Of a DNA stretch of 64,000 nt, positions 34,641 through 43,282 are shown piece after piece. This stretch comes from Gammaproteobacteria bacterium UBA3067 (GTDB lineage: Bacteria > Pseudomonadota > Gammaproteobacteria > Pseudomonadales > UBA3067), in assembly GCA_002366835.1 (NCBI GenBank), contig DFBZ01000018.1:28319-92318 (forward strand). The letters are read 5' to 3'. The translations under genes were made by a program, and so were the position numbers. The notes below the pieces were generated by a model. The model was given only the letters and a program-made list of their open reading frames with translations, made no database searches and was not told where the DNA came from. Position 1 is the stretch's first letter; each line of letters begins with the position of its first letter.

Positions 34641-36661
34641 TTTGTTGTCACCTTTGCGCCTTTGAGAACTACATCGCCGGAGCCTTGTACTGAGATATTT
34701 TTACCTTTTAATGTTATATCGCCATTCTTTTTCATAACAATTTGCGCGTTACCGGTTTTAAATACAATTTCATCCTCAGCCACCATCACGATTTTTTTAG
34801 CTTGTACGGAATAATTTTCGGTTACTGTCAGGATCGATTCGCCGCCTACGTTTTCCGAGAGATCTTTTCCTATGTTTATGCTTTCGTTGCTGCCAATGCT
34901 GATAGATAGATCTGTTTCCACAGAAATATCCTGATTTTTTCCTATGCTGACAGTTTGATTATTGCCTATGGTAATGGTTTGGTTATTCCCAATGCTGCTA
35001 CTTTGGTCATTCCCTACTGTATTGGTTTCATTGTTGCCAATATCTTTTGTTCTGTCATTCCCGATGGTATTAAATTGATCATGTTCAACAGCAGTCGATT
35101 GATCATTTTCTACGTGACTGTTGTAGTCTTTCTCAGCATGAACATAGACTTCTTCGCTATCTTTTTTATCTTCAAAACGAATTTCATTAAAGTTTTGAGG
35201 TGTGCCGCCTTTAGAGCTTCGGCTTTTAATGCCACTTTGGGTTTTATTTGCGGGTAATTCATAAGGGGGCATGTTGTCATCGTTATAGACTCGACCGGTA
35301 ATAAGTGGTCTATCTGGGTCCCCTTCCAGAAAATCCACAATCACTTCTTGCCCTATACGGGGAAGGTGAACCCCTCCCCAATTATTCCCTGCCCAGATAT
35401 GGGCGACACGAATCCAGCAGGAGCTATTTTCATTTGCTTCACCATAACGGTCCCAATGAAACTGCACTTTTACACGGCCATATTCGTCAGTATGAATTTC
35501 TTCTCCTTGAGGGCCAACCACAATGGCGGTTTGAATACCCCGCACGATCGGTTTTTCGGTGTCGCGAGGCGTACGAAATGCTTGCTCAGCATCGATAACC
35601 CCTATAGATATAGTAAAATTGGTTTCGTTGTCATTTTGGACCTTCGATTCATATTCTTGAGGACCTAGGTGGTACGAGGCGGTCGAGATCAGGTATTGCC
35701 TATTTTGGTCTTCTCGAAGAAAGTGGTTTGTCAGTGTAAACAAGCTGCCTACAAAAAGGCCTCCTGCATTGCCCTCCCCTTGCGCTGTTTCATGTTGTGC
35801 CTGTAGCTCTTCGATGCGGTTACGTGCGTAGTTTTCGCCATCAGAACTTTCAACATATGCACCAGGGTAATCATAAATTTCGTAATTTGCTTTTTCATGT
35901 TCACGCGGTTGCGTTGCACTAACCAGAAGGTTAGCCTTCGGTTTTTTGAAATCAAATCCATTCAGCACGTAGGCTCCAGGCTGTATGTGCTGGCTTAGTG
36001 TCCACGAATACAGATGGTCTCGCTCACGGCGTTTATTTTCTTCCAGTGGGTAGTAGGGTACTTCTTCGTAACCGGGCACAGCTTCATGGGCATTAACTGA
36101 ATCGGCCAGCACCAGGGTGTGCTTCCTGTCTTCGTGTTTAAAATAGTAATAGATTCCCTCTTGCTCTAAGAGGCGGCTGATAAAATTAAAGTCCGTTTCA
36201 CGGTATTGAACACAATACTCCCACTCACGGTGAGAGCCCGTTAGGGATTCTTCAAAATCGCTAAAACCATGTTCTCGGAAAACGTCTTTTACAATGTCCG
36301 GCACGGTTTTATTTTGAAATATACGGCTGTCTGCGTTGCGCGTTAAGAACCAAAACCAAGGGCGAAGTGTTGCCCGATATAGCGATAAATCACCATGGCT
36401 TCCTGCCTGGGTGAAACCACTAACAATGCCATTAAAATAACGAACTTCCTTATCTAGTCGTTGATATTGCACGGTCATACTTTGGCCAAGCATTTCCTGA
36501 AAGTTAATTTCAGGGTTGGCGCTCAACAGGTCTAGATCAAACTTAAAGAGCTCACCCAGCTTTTCATTGGCGGTCATACGGTGAAACAGCAAAACATCGT
36601 CGTCTAAGATGGTTTTTACTGAGATGCTTCTATTAGCTTGTGTTGCCTTCAAACTTGACAT
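34637..36661 (-). CDS. vgrG: Type VI secretion system spike protein VgrG
   Basis: 674 residues. The gp27-like part holds FDLDLLSANPEINFQEMLGQ and VQYRETDFNFISRLLEQEGI, then YYYFKHEDRKHTLVLADS. The gp5-like OB domain has VVGPQGEEIHTDEYGRVKV, then QFHWDRYGE and SSCWIRVAHIWAGNNWG. A long tail follows with repeated short beta units such as IGNDRTKDIGNNETNTVGND and IGNNQTITIGNNQTVSIG, forming the needle, and ends DVVLKGAKVTTN. No effector domain is fused. GAGAGG lies six bases before the ATG. It heads the island, and its 305-bp upstream region must contain the promoter. Confidence 0.95.
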   Translation of the reverse strand: MSSLKATQANRSISVKTILDDDVLLFHRMTANEKLGELFKFDLDLLSANPEINFQEMLGQSMTVQYQRLDKEVRYFNGIVSGFTQAGSHGDLSLYRATLRPWFWFLTRNADSRIFQNKTVPDIVKDVFREHGFSDFEESLTGSHREWEYCVQYRETDFNFISRLLEQEGIYYYFKHEDRKHTLVLADSVNAHEAVPGYEEVPYYPLEENKRRERDHLYSWTLSQHIQPGAYVLNGFDFKKPKANLLVSATQPREHEKANYEIYDYPGAYVESSDGENYARNRIEELQAQHETAQGEGNAGGLFVGSLFTLTNHFLREDQNRQYLISTASYHLGPQEYESKVQNDNETNFTISIGVIDAEQAFRTPRDTEKPIVRGIQTAIVVGPQGEEIHTDEYGRVKVQFHWDRYGEANENSSCWIRVAHIWAGNNWGGVHLPRIGQEVIVDFLEGDPDRPLITGRVYNDDNMPPYELPANKTQSGIKSRSSKGGTPQNFNEIRFEDKKDSEEVYVHAEKDYNSHVENDQSTAVEHDQFNTIGNDRTKDIGNNETNTVGNDQSSSIGNNQTITIGNNQTVSIGKNQDISVETDLSISIGSNESINIGKDLSENVGGESILTVTENYSVQAKKIVMVAEDEIVFKTGNAQIVMKKNGDITLKGKNISVQGSGDVVLKGAKVTTN

Positions 36662-36966
36662 TAATTCCTCTCAACTCCCCGTTCGGCAATGCTGCTCTAA
36701 CGCCTTGGGGTGAAATCCGAGCAGGCTGAAATTTTTCTAGCTCAAACTACAAGTGAACGGAAGATAGGCTAAAGCATGGTCAGCTGAAATGCCATTGTAA
36801 ATTTTCCACGAAGTGATTCAGGCTCTGTGGGAGTATTGCTTTAAATAGCAGGAAGAACTGCGAAAGGAGCGCCACTCGGAACCGGTAACGCTTTAAGTAC
36901 AAGGTACTCAGGACATAACTCTAGCTAATAGGGGCTTCCTTGCCCCAAAAAAACCGAGCAACTAGT
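36662..36966. other. Intergenic region between nirD and vgrG
   Basis: 305 bp without a coding frame. It contains the weak nirD terminator at 36931-36946 and presumably the vgrG promoter. No repeats were noticed. Confidence 0.5.
36931..36946 (-). terminator. Weak candidate terminator after nirBD
   Basis: GGGGC and GCCCC form a 5-bp stem with a 6-nt loop. On the minus strand it is followed only by TATTAG; the long A-run lies on the other side. Could be part of termination of nirBD. Confidence 0.4.
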
Positions 36967-37293
36967 TCAGGCTTGTACTTGAACCGCTCCATTTACAACC
37001 TTAACGGGGTAGGTTTCGAGCTGAACGGATTCATCCTCTAAACATTTGCCGCTGCTCAACACAAAGTGCTGTTTGTATACGGGGGAAGCCACAACAATCT
37101 CACCTTTGAGGTCCCCTACCAAACCCCGTGAAAGCACGTTGGCTTTACTGAAGGGGTCGTGGTTATCCACTGCATACAACTCTTCACCCTCGCCAAGGCG
37201 GAAGATGGCGACCTGCTTTTCATTCACCAGCGCACACACACCACTATCAGGTAAAACTTGATCTAATTGACAAACTTCTAACCACTTACTCAT
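36967..37293 (-). CDS. nirD: Nitrite reductase (NADH) small subunit
   Basis: 108 residues from MSKWLEVCQLDQVLPDSG, the start chosen by family length and by AAGGTG upstream; the frame is open further upstream but that part overlaps the end of nirB. NirD has a Rieske-like fold without the iron-binding cysteines and histidines, as here (FRLGEGEELYAVDNHDPFSK, GLVGDLKGEIVVASPVYKQH). It forms the cytoplasmic nitrite reductase with NirB. The gap to nirB is 10 bp, so one operon. Confidence 0.93.
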   Translation of the reverse strand: MSKWLEVCQLDQVLPDSGVCALVNEKQVAIFRLGEGEELYAVDNHDPFSKANVLSRGLVGDLKGEIVVASPVYKQHFVLSSGKCLEDESVQLETYPVKVVNGAVQVQA

Positions 37294-37303
37294 TACTTTC
37301 ACC

Positions 37304-39841
37304 TTAAGCTGTTTCGACTTCTTGAAGGGGAGCCTTTTCTTCTTCGCGAGCAGGTCGAATCTGCTCACGCTCTCGGACAAAGACCACATTGGAGTCGGCC
37401 TTCTCGCTGTTTACAAAATGAGTAAAACGCTGCACTGCTTTTTCATCCTCGATAGTGCGCTTCCATTCACATTCATAGTTATCGATCACGATCTGCATTT
37501 CGGCTTCGAGCTTCTCGCCAAGGCCCAGGCTGTCATTGATGACGACATCCTGAAGATAGGCCAAACCGCCTTCCAGATTTTCCATCCATACCGAGGTGCG
37601 TTGCAAACGATCGGCGGTGCGAATATAGAACATGAAAAAACGATCGATGTATTTAATCAGTGTTTCTTTATCAAGATCCGACGCGAAAAGATCACCATGG
37701 CGTGGTTTCATACCGCCGTTGCCACAAACGTACATATTCCAGCCATTTTCGGTGGCAATAATACCCACGTCTTTACTCTGGGCTTCGGCACATTCGCGTG
37801 TACAACCGGATACGGCGAGTTTTACTTTATGGGGGGAACGCAGACCGCGATAGCGTTTTTCCACTTCAATAGCCAGACCGACACTATCGTCCATTCCGTA
37901 TCGGCACCAGGTACTTCCTACGCAAGATTTTACTGTGCGCATGGCTTTGCCATAGGCATGGCCAGTTTCAAAACCCGCATCAACCAGTTCTTTCCAAATG
38001 TGTGGTAACTGTTCCATACGGGCGCCAAACATATCGATACGTTGGCCACCGGTAATTTTGGTGTAAAGGTCGTATTTCTTGGCCACTTCGCCAATAACGA
38101 TCAGCCCTTCGGGTGTGATTTCACCGCCTGGAATACGAGGAACCACTGAGTAAGTGCCATCTTTCTGCAAATTGCCCAAGAAGTTGTCGTTGCTATCTTG
38201 TAGCGGAGTATTCTCTTTCTCAAGAACATACTTGTTCCAGCAGGACGCAAGAATGGAACCCACCGTTGGACGACAAATATCACAACCATGGCCTTTACCG
38301 TGTTTAGCGATCAGCTCTCCAAAGCTGCGAATTTCTCCAACACGGACAATATCGTAAAGCTCTTGCCGCGTATGATTAAAATGCTCACAGATGCTTTTAT
38401 CTACTTCAACACCACGCTTTTCCAACTCGGAATCAAATACCTGCTTCACTAGGGCAGCACAGCCTCCGCAGCCTGTTGCAGCGGTGGTGCAAGATTTCAA
38501 TTCAGCAAGTTCGGTGACTCCACCTTCAATAGCGCAGCATAAATCACCTTTGGTCACGTTATTACAGGAACAAATTTGTGCGGTTTCAGGCAGGGCATCG
38601 ACCCCAAGACCAGCCGGTGCGCCATCGCTATGAGGAAGAATTAACGCATCGGGGCTTTCTGGAATAGCCATTTCATTGAGCATTAGCTGCAATAAGGTGC
38701 CATATTCTTCAGCATCGCCCACCAGCACTGCACCCAGTAATTTTTTATTATCGCCGCTAACGACGATCTTTTTGTAAACCTGCTTGATTTCATCGTTATA
38801 GCTGAAAGAACGGCTACCTTCGGTGCGAGCATGGGCATCGCCTACGCTGGCTACATCCACTCCCATCAACTTAAGCTTGGTGCTCATATCCGCACCGGCA
38901 AACTGAGCCTCTTTACCCACCAGATGATCGGCTGCAACTTTCGACATTTGCCAACCTGGTGCGATCAAACCAAAAATTCGCTGCTCCCACAGGGCGCATT
39001 CGCCGATGGCATAAACATCTTCATCGGATGTCTGGCAGTAGTTATTGATGGTAATACCACCGCGTGGGCCAATCTCTAGGCCGGAGCTTCTCGCCAATTC
39101 ATCTTGAGGACGAATACCTGCTGAGAAAACGATCAAATCCGTATTCAGCTCTTCCCCATCCGCAAAGCACATTTTGTGGGTGGCATCATCACCGTCGATA
39201 ATTTCCTTGGTGTTTTTTTCGGTATGAACACAAACACCTAGTTCTTCGATTTTAGTGCGCAATACGGCACCACCACCGTCATCCACCTGAACAGCCATAA
39301 GTCGCGGCGCGAACTCTACCACGTGGGTCTGCAAACCGAGGTCTTTCAAGGCTTTAGCCGCTTCCAAACCCAGCAACCCCCCACCCACCACCGCGCCTAC
39401 TTTGGCATTTTTTGCGGCAGCAGCAATTTTATCCAGATCATCCAGGGTGCGATAAACAAAACAGTTATCTCGCTCGTGACCAGGTACAGGAGGAACAAAG
39501 GGGAAAGAACCCGTTGCCAGAATAAGCTTGTCGTAGTTTATCTCGACGCCATTGGCTGATTTAACCGTTTTAGTGGCCAGATCTATTTCAGTGGCTTTAT
39601 CTTCAAGATAAACCTGAATATCATTTTCTTCGTAAAACCCTGGCTTCACTAAAGAAAGGTCATCAGCACTGTTGCCAGAGAAGTAAGAAGTGAGATGCAC
39701 CCTATCGTAAGCCAACTTTGACTCTTCACAGAAAGTGGCGATCTCAAACTGTTTGTTCTCATCATTGCTCACCAGCTCTTCTATAAAGCGGTGTCCAACC
39801 ATACCGTTTCCGATCACAACTACTTTTTGCTTACTGCTCAC
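37304..39841 (-). CDS. nirB: Nitrite reductase (NADH) large subunit
   Basis: 845 residues, close to E. coli NirB (847). Domains in order: FAD/NAD binding (VVVIGNGMVGHRF, GGGLLGLEAAKAL), a BFD-like [2Fe-2S] domain (ICSCNNVTKGDLCCAI with CGGCAALVK) and sirohaem plus [4Fe-4S] reductase (KSCVGSTWCRYG, VSGCTRECAEAQSKDVG). It reduces nitrite to ammonium with NADH in the cytoplasm. The start is a GTG with GGAGAG six bases upstream. The promoter region shows a sigma-54 site and an NtrC-type palindrome, pointing to nitrogen-limitation control and an assimilatory role. No nitrate reductase or transporter lies in the window. Confidence 0.97.
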   Translation of the reverse strand: MSSKQKVVVIGNGMVGHRFIEELVSNDENKQFEIATFCEESKLAYDRVHLTSYFSGNSADDLSLVKPGFYEENDIQVYLEDKATEIDLATKTVKSANGVEINYDKLILATGSFPFVPPVPGHERDNCFVYRTLDDLDKIAAAAKNAKVGAVVGGGLLGLEAAKALKDLGLQTHVVEFAPRLMAVQVDDGGGAVLRTKIEELGVCVHTEKNTKEIIDGDDATHKMCFADGEELNTDLIVFSAGIRPQDELARSSGLEIGPRGGITINNYCQTSDEDVYAIGECALWEQRIFGLIAPGWQMSKVAADHLVGKEAQFAGADMSTKLKLMGVDVASVGDAHARTEGSRSFSYNDEIKQVYKKIVVSGDNKKLLGAVLVGDAEEYGTLLQLMLNEMAIPESPDALILPHSDGAPAGLGVDALPETAQICSCNNVTKGDLCCAIEGGVTELAELKSCTTAATGCGGCAALVKQVFDSELEKRGVEVDKSICEHFNHTRQELYDIVRVGEIRSFGELIAKHGKGHGCDICRPTVGSILASCWNKYVLEKENTPLQDSNDNFLGNLQKDGTYSVVPRIPGGEITPEGLIVIGEVAKKYDLYTKITGGQRIDMFGARMEQLPHIWKELVDAGFETGHAYGKAMRTVKSCVGSTWCRYGMDDSVGLAIEVEKRYRGLRSPHKVKLAVSGCTRECAEAQSKDVGIIATENGWNMYVCGNGGMKPRHGDLFASDLDKETLIKYIDRFFMFYIRTADRLQRTSVWMENLEGGLAYLQDVVINDSLGLGEKLEAEMQIVIDNYECEWKRTIEDEKAVQRFTHFVNSEKADSNVVFVREREQIRPAREEEKAPLQEVETA

Positions 39842-39945
39842 GCATCTCTCCGAACAAAGTTAAGTAAATTCATTTTGAGCGAACCTCCCTAGGAGTCGAA
39901 AAAAGTAGGGGCAACTAGGGGGTTCAGGCTCGAATGCACAAATTT

Positions 39946-39961
39946 AGCAAGTACCGTACCT
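39946..39961 (-). promoter_or_regulatory. Sigma-54 (RpoN) promoter of nirBD
   Basis: On the minus strand AGGTACGGTACTTGCT matches the RpoN consensus TGGCACG-N4-TTGCW, with GG and GC exactly ten bases apart. It lies about 105 bp before the nirB GTG. Confidence 0.75.
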
Positions 39962-40089
39962 ACTTGAACATGAGCACCCTATATGACTGAAATAATGGGT
40001 ATTTGCATAGACCTTCCAGCCTAAACCATCACAACATATTGGGCCCTTCGGCGCAAAGTAGTGCGTAAAAATTGCACCAAGAACCGAGC

Positions 40090-40104
40090 GCACCATATTG
40101 GTGC
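40090..40104. promoter_or_regulatory. NtrC-type binding site upstream of nirBD
   Basis: GCACCATATTGGTGC is a perfect 6+3+6 palindrome matching the NtrC consensus TGCACCA-N3-TGGTGCA apart from the outermost bases. It lies about 140 bp upstream of the sigma-54 promoter, a normal enhancer distance. A half-site TGCACCA at 40073-40079 may be a second, weaker site. Confidence 0.7.
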
Positions 40105-40201
40105 TGCCTCAATCCCACAAAGGGCCAGCAACGACCTCAGAGCCGTCTATAATTTAACATAACTCCCCATTAGCAACAGCGGCCTTTCTCCGAGGTAAGC
40201 C

Positions 40202-40531
40202 ATGAGCAAACCAAAATCCATCGCCAATTTCCTAACCATACTGACTGATTTACACAATGAACTGGACAATGCCTACTGGGAAGCCAGCTGCCTAGAGCAC
40301 AAAGACATTCTCTACAACATTATCGACATCATTCGAATTGAAGCTGCTGAACTAAATAAGCTAAGCGTGCAAGACCACCACTACCCCTATGAACCCATCA
40401 CACAAGAAGTGAAAGATTTAAAAGAACGCTTGAAATTTCTCCATAAAAACATGGGGAAATATGTTTCCCGATCCAAAACGGCGCAAAACCTGGAACAACT
40501 ATTACCCAAAATTTCTGAGAACGGCTTATAA
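40202..40531 (+). CDS. Hypothetical small helical protein
   Basis: 109 residues, mostly helical and charged (FLTILTDLHNELDNAYWEA, EVKDLKERLKFLHKNMGKY), without signal peptide or membrane segment. CCGAGGTAAGCC precedes the ATG (AGG at about eight bases). I recognise no family. It lies divergently from nirB, so it might share the nitrogen-regulated region. It is followed 5 bp later by a MITE. Confidence 0.6.
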   Translation: MSKPKSIANFLTILTDLHNELDNAYWEASCLEHKDILYNIIDIIRIEAAELNKLSVQDHHYPYEPITQEVKDLKERLKFLHKNMGKYVSRSKTAQNLEQLLPKISENGL

Positions 40532-40535
40532 AGCC

Positions 40536-40682
40536 TTAACAGGCTGTTGAAATTCGCTGAATTGAGTCAGATACAAGGCAAAATCAAGCGAAAATGCGGA
40601 GTTTACACGTGCAAATGAGCACTTTGAGCTTGGTTTTAACGCGGTAGATGACCAAGTCAGTAGAATTTCAACAGCCTGTTAA
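40536..40682. mobile_element. MITE, copy 1 (139-bp core)
   Basis: Perfect 20-bp terminal inverted repeats TTAACAGGCTGTTGAAATTC lie at both ends; the core from CAGGCTG to CAGCCTG is 40540-40678. There is no coding capacity. It is almost identical in sequence and exactly equal in core length to the copy at 43326-43464, which is inverted. Its right end lies 25 bp before the next start codon. Confidence 0.85.
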
Positions 40683-40707
40683 GCAACTCACCCTGCCAGA
40701 CGCAAAT

Positions 40708-41244
40708 ATGAAACTATACATTAAACTCATTCTTTTTCTCGTGGTACTGGCCGTTGCAGCCCCCTTTATAATGAAACGGCCCGATGGCAGGCCACTACTA
40801 ACAATCAATGACATCAAATCTGGCGATAGCGCCATTATGAAAAGTTTCAAAACACTGACCGACTTTTTTCATTCATCAAGCGATGCGCTTAGCCTTGGTG
40901 ATAAGCTGCCTGAAAACGGAGAACGCCTACTTACAAGAGTTCATAAGTGGCAAGATAAAGAAGGCATTTGGCATTTCTCAGACCAGCAGCCAGAAGGTGC
41001 GACAAGTGAAACAGTAGAAATAGACCCTAATCAAAATATTCTCGAAATGAATGATGCAGACGTTCTCAAAAAATTAATAGGAGAAAAAGAAGAACAAACC
41101 GCCAACGCAAGCCAAGCTCTTGAGCCTCCTACGAACATTATTCCCGGCCTGCCCACCATCGACCAGGCAAAAAAAGCTATGGATAATGCCAAAGCCGTGC
41201 AGGGTTTATTAGACAACCACTACAAACAAATCGAAAAATACTAA
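40708..41244 (+). CDS. DUF4124 domain-containing membrane-anchored protein
   Basis: 178 residues from MKLYIKLILFLVVLAVAAPF, an N-terminal membrane anchor or uncleaved signal. The DUF4124 core is VHKWQDKEGIWHFSDQQPEG at about 77-96, a short motif common in periplasmic proteins of unknown function. The C terminus is helical and polar. The frame is also open upstream to an ATG inside the MITE at 40648, which would add 20 residues before the hydrophobic segment. I prefer 40708, although neither start has a clear ribosome site. Its stop overlaps that of the convergent YchJ-like gene by 4 bp. Confidence 0.75.
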   Translation: MKLYIKLILFLVVLAVAAPFIMKRPDGRPLLTINDIKSGDSAIMKSFKTLTDFFHSSSDALSLGDKLPENGERLLTRVHKWQDKEGIWHFSDQQPEGATSETVEIDPNQNILEMNDADVLKKLIGEKEEQTANASQALEPPTNIIPGLPTIDQAKKAMDNAKAVQGLLDNHYKQIEKY

Positions 41245-41624
41245 TCAGGCTTTACATCCAAATATCGCCACTGCCCATCTTCTTTTTCAAAAGTGCTGCG
41301 CTCACTATGCTTGTGCGCTTTCCCATTAATTTTATAAATCGCCTCGAATAACACTTCACCCGTATTTTCTTCAGCGCCTCCCATAAGGGTCTCTATCACT
41401 TTTAGGCGATGCCACTTTATCTTGCCATCCTCAAGCTGTTTCTTAGTAGGCCGCGTTTTCGAGTGCCAGGTCTTAATAATATAGTCTTCATCTTTTACGG
41501 CATACGCAGTATAGCGAGAACGCATTAATTGCTCAGCCGTTTCGGGTATCGCATCACCCGACAAATAGGGTTTACAGCATTTCTCAAAGTCAGCACCACT
41601 GCCGCAATAACAACTCTGGTTCAT
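41241..41624 (-). CDS. YchJ-family protein with SEC-C zinc motif
   Basis: 127 residues. The N-terminal SEC-C motif reads CYCGSGADFEKCCKPYL (C-x-C and CC zinc ligands). It is followed by an NTF2-like domain with AEQLMRSRYTAYAVKDEDYI, HSKTRP and FEKEDGQWRYLDV. This is the YchJ layout, although the second C-terminal SEC-C of E. coli YchJ is absent. Function unknown. It is monocistronic and convergent with the DUF4124 gene. Confidence 0.88.
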   Translation of the reverse strand: MNQSCYCGSGADFEKCCKPYLSGDAIPETAEQLMRSRYTAYAVKDEDYIIKTWHSKTRPTKKQLEDGKIKWHRLKVIETLMGGAEENTGEVLFEAIYKINGKAHKHSERSTFEKEDGQWRYLDVKPD

Positions 41625-41782
41625 TTATTTTTTCCTTTGTCTTTTTGAAATCATGCTCGCGTTAGCAAAACAAAAACCGCCAACATCTTAATCTCGAGCT
41701 CAGACTAGATTAACACTCGGTTCATATTTGACCATTCATAATAAGCTCACTTAAGGCAACTAAGCGCAAGAAGAAGCCCACC

Positions 41783-42601
41783 ATGAAGCGAAACATCGTT
41801 TATTTTTCATCAACTTTACTTGTGGTTTTTCTCCAAGCATGTACGGATACCATACCATCCGATGAAGTGAGAACAGAGAGCATCGTCGCCGATTACCACA
41901 TCGAAACATTTAACCACAAAACCGCTCATATAGATGCGCGACTGCATCGCGAAAGCCATGATTACGAATTTGTGATCCTTGAGAATCATGACCGCCTTAT
42001 TGCTACAACAGAAGCCAGCAGCGTATCACTGAGCCTTGAAAATGAAGCGTATAAACCAAAATACGTCGGTGAAATGGACATCAAAGAAAACGCCCCCATC
42101 ACTTTCAGTTTTTACCGAAATTATTACCCAGAGCGCGAGCAGCGCTGGTATCCCTCAGACTTAACAGAACCCGAAGTGGACGAGTCGCTCGTAGAAGCCC
42201 CCCGCTCTTGGGTAGAAATGCCACCGGCTTTCGAAATAGTCACCCCCCTTGAAAATACCGAATATTACCAAGCGGATGATTTAGTGTCCTTAAGCTGGCA
42301 GCCCGTTGTAAGTGGCTCGCTAATGCGTATTCGCGCCCACCCCATTATTTGCGAATCCGATTATATTCTGCCTGACACAAGCCTTGTTATTGGAGAAGAC
42401 TCAGGCGTCGTCAACATAACAGTAGCCGACTTACTTGACCCCCTTATCACCGCAGATTCCATTCCCTGTGATATAGAATTAATACTCTACCGCGAACAGC
42501 ATGGGTTTCTCGACGAAAACTTTAGCGGTGGCAGCATTATTAGCGCCTATGCGCAACGTATCCGCCTTCGCTATCTTCCCGTAATCGTTAGCCAGCAATA
42601 A
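41783..42601 (+). CDS. Hypothetical lipoprotein
   Basis: 272 residues. The signal peptide KRNIVYFSSTLLVVFLQAC carries a lipobox LQAC (Cys about 20). The mature part is acidic and beta-prone, with FEIVTPLENTEYYQADDLVS and SLSWQPV suggesting an immunoglobulin-like or fibronectin-like module, as in surface-anchored proteins. Two more cysteines, PIICESDY and IPCDIELIL, could pair. AGAAGAAG precedes the ATG. The barrel gene starts 10 bp downstream, so the two form an operon. No specific family is recognised. Confidence 0.7.
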   Translation: MKRNIVYFSSTLLVVFLQACTDTIPSDEVRTESIVADYHIETFNHKTAHIDARLHRESHDYEFVILENHDRLIATTEASSVSLSLENEAYKPKYVGEMDIKENAPITFSFYRNYYPEREQRWYPSDLTEPEVDESLVEAPRSWVEMPPAFEIVTPLENTEYYQADDLVSLSWQPVVSGSLMRIRAHPIICESDYILPDTSLVIGEDSGVVNITVADLLDPLITADSIPCDIELILYREQHGFLDENFSGGSIISAYAQRIRLRYLPVIVSQQ

Positions 42602-42611
42602 GCGAAACAAC

Positions 42612-43235
42612 ATGTATCTAAATCTATCCAAAGCCATACAAAGAGCGGCCACTTTCACCCCAATACTCGTGCTATTTTTTTTCGCCTCGACCAGTCATGC
42701 CATCGACTTTTATGCCGAAATGTTGCGCACAAGCAATGAAGAGAAAATAAGCCAGCCTGTTGATTTGGGCAGTGATGGCGGAGGAGTTCTCACTATTGGC
42801 ATATCGTTCATTCCCCAAATTAGCCTAGAGGCAAGTCACACGACAGAAAATAGTTATGCGGTGCGCGGAGAAGACGAGAGCGGAAGCTGGGAAACAAACA
42901 CCTCCTTAGAGGGCATAATGTATGGCCTGCGAGCCAAGTATAAGATTAATGAGCATCTGAACATTTATGGAAAACTCGGAAGACAAGACTTAGACCTTAC
43001 GATGACAATAAAAGAAAACCTCGTCAACTTTGGCTCCCACCATCCAGCACCAATCTCAGACAGCGCCAATCGTTACTACTACGGCCTGGGAGTATTGTTG
43101 TTTCTTACACCCTTGGTATATCTAAAAGCTGACTACATCGCATTTATGGAATCATCAGCGTTCTTCTCTAATTCCAGCGCAGCATTCAGCTCAAAAGGAA
43201 AATATGCGGGAGCAGGGATAGGCATTGAGTGGTAA
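42612..43235 (+). CDS. Outer-membrane beta-barrel protein (OmpW/OmpA-like fold)
   Basis: 207 residues. The signal peptide ends in TSHA (about residue 30). The mature sequence alternates as an eight-stranded barrel, for example LEASHTTENSYAVRG, YGLRAKYKINEHLNIYGKLG, YYYGLGVLLFLTPLVYLKAD and the closing KYAGAGIGIEW, ending in an aromatic residue as most outer-membrane barrels do. It would insert in the outer membrane. It is paired with the lipoprotein gene upstream and followed by a strong terminator. Confidence 0.75.
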   Translation: MYLNLSKAIQRAATFTPILVLFFFASTSHAIDFYAEMLRTSNEEKISQPVDLGSDGGGVLTIGISFIPQISLEASHTTENSYAVRGEDESGSWETNTSLEGIMYGLRAKYKINEHLNIYGKLGRQDLDLTMTIKENLVNFGSHHPAPISDSANRYYYGLGVLLFLTPLVYLKADYIAFMESSAFFSNSSAAFSSKGKYAGAGIGIEW

Positions 43236-43282
43236 GCCAGCACAGATTGAATAGCGCTCGCCTTTTAGCGCTCAAATAAAAA

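Larger units (their letters stand above)
39842..40201. other. nirB regulatory region
   Basis: 360 bp without coding frame, between nirB and the divergent small gene at 40202. It contains the sigma-54 promoter at 39946-39961, the NtrC-type palindrome at 40090-40104, a further half-site TGCACCA at 40073-40079 and a lone NarL-like heptamer ATGGGTA at 39995-40001. Confidence 0.6.

Noticed and set aside
34860..35140. DNA-level repeats inside vgrG that could look like a CRISPR or tandem array
   Set aside because: The period follows the coding frame and encodes short IGN-type beta units of the VgrG needle; units differ and have no constant repeat-spacer structure.
39995..40001. NarL heptamer ATGGGTA upstream of nirB
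   Set aside because: A single 7-bp match is expected by chance at this length and lacks a partner site; the RpoN/NtrC evidence is much stronger.
40648..40707. Start codon of the DUF4124 protein inside the MITE
   Set aside because: It would add 20 residues encoded by the MITE end in front of the natural membrane anchor. Kept only as a possibility.
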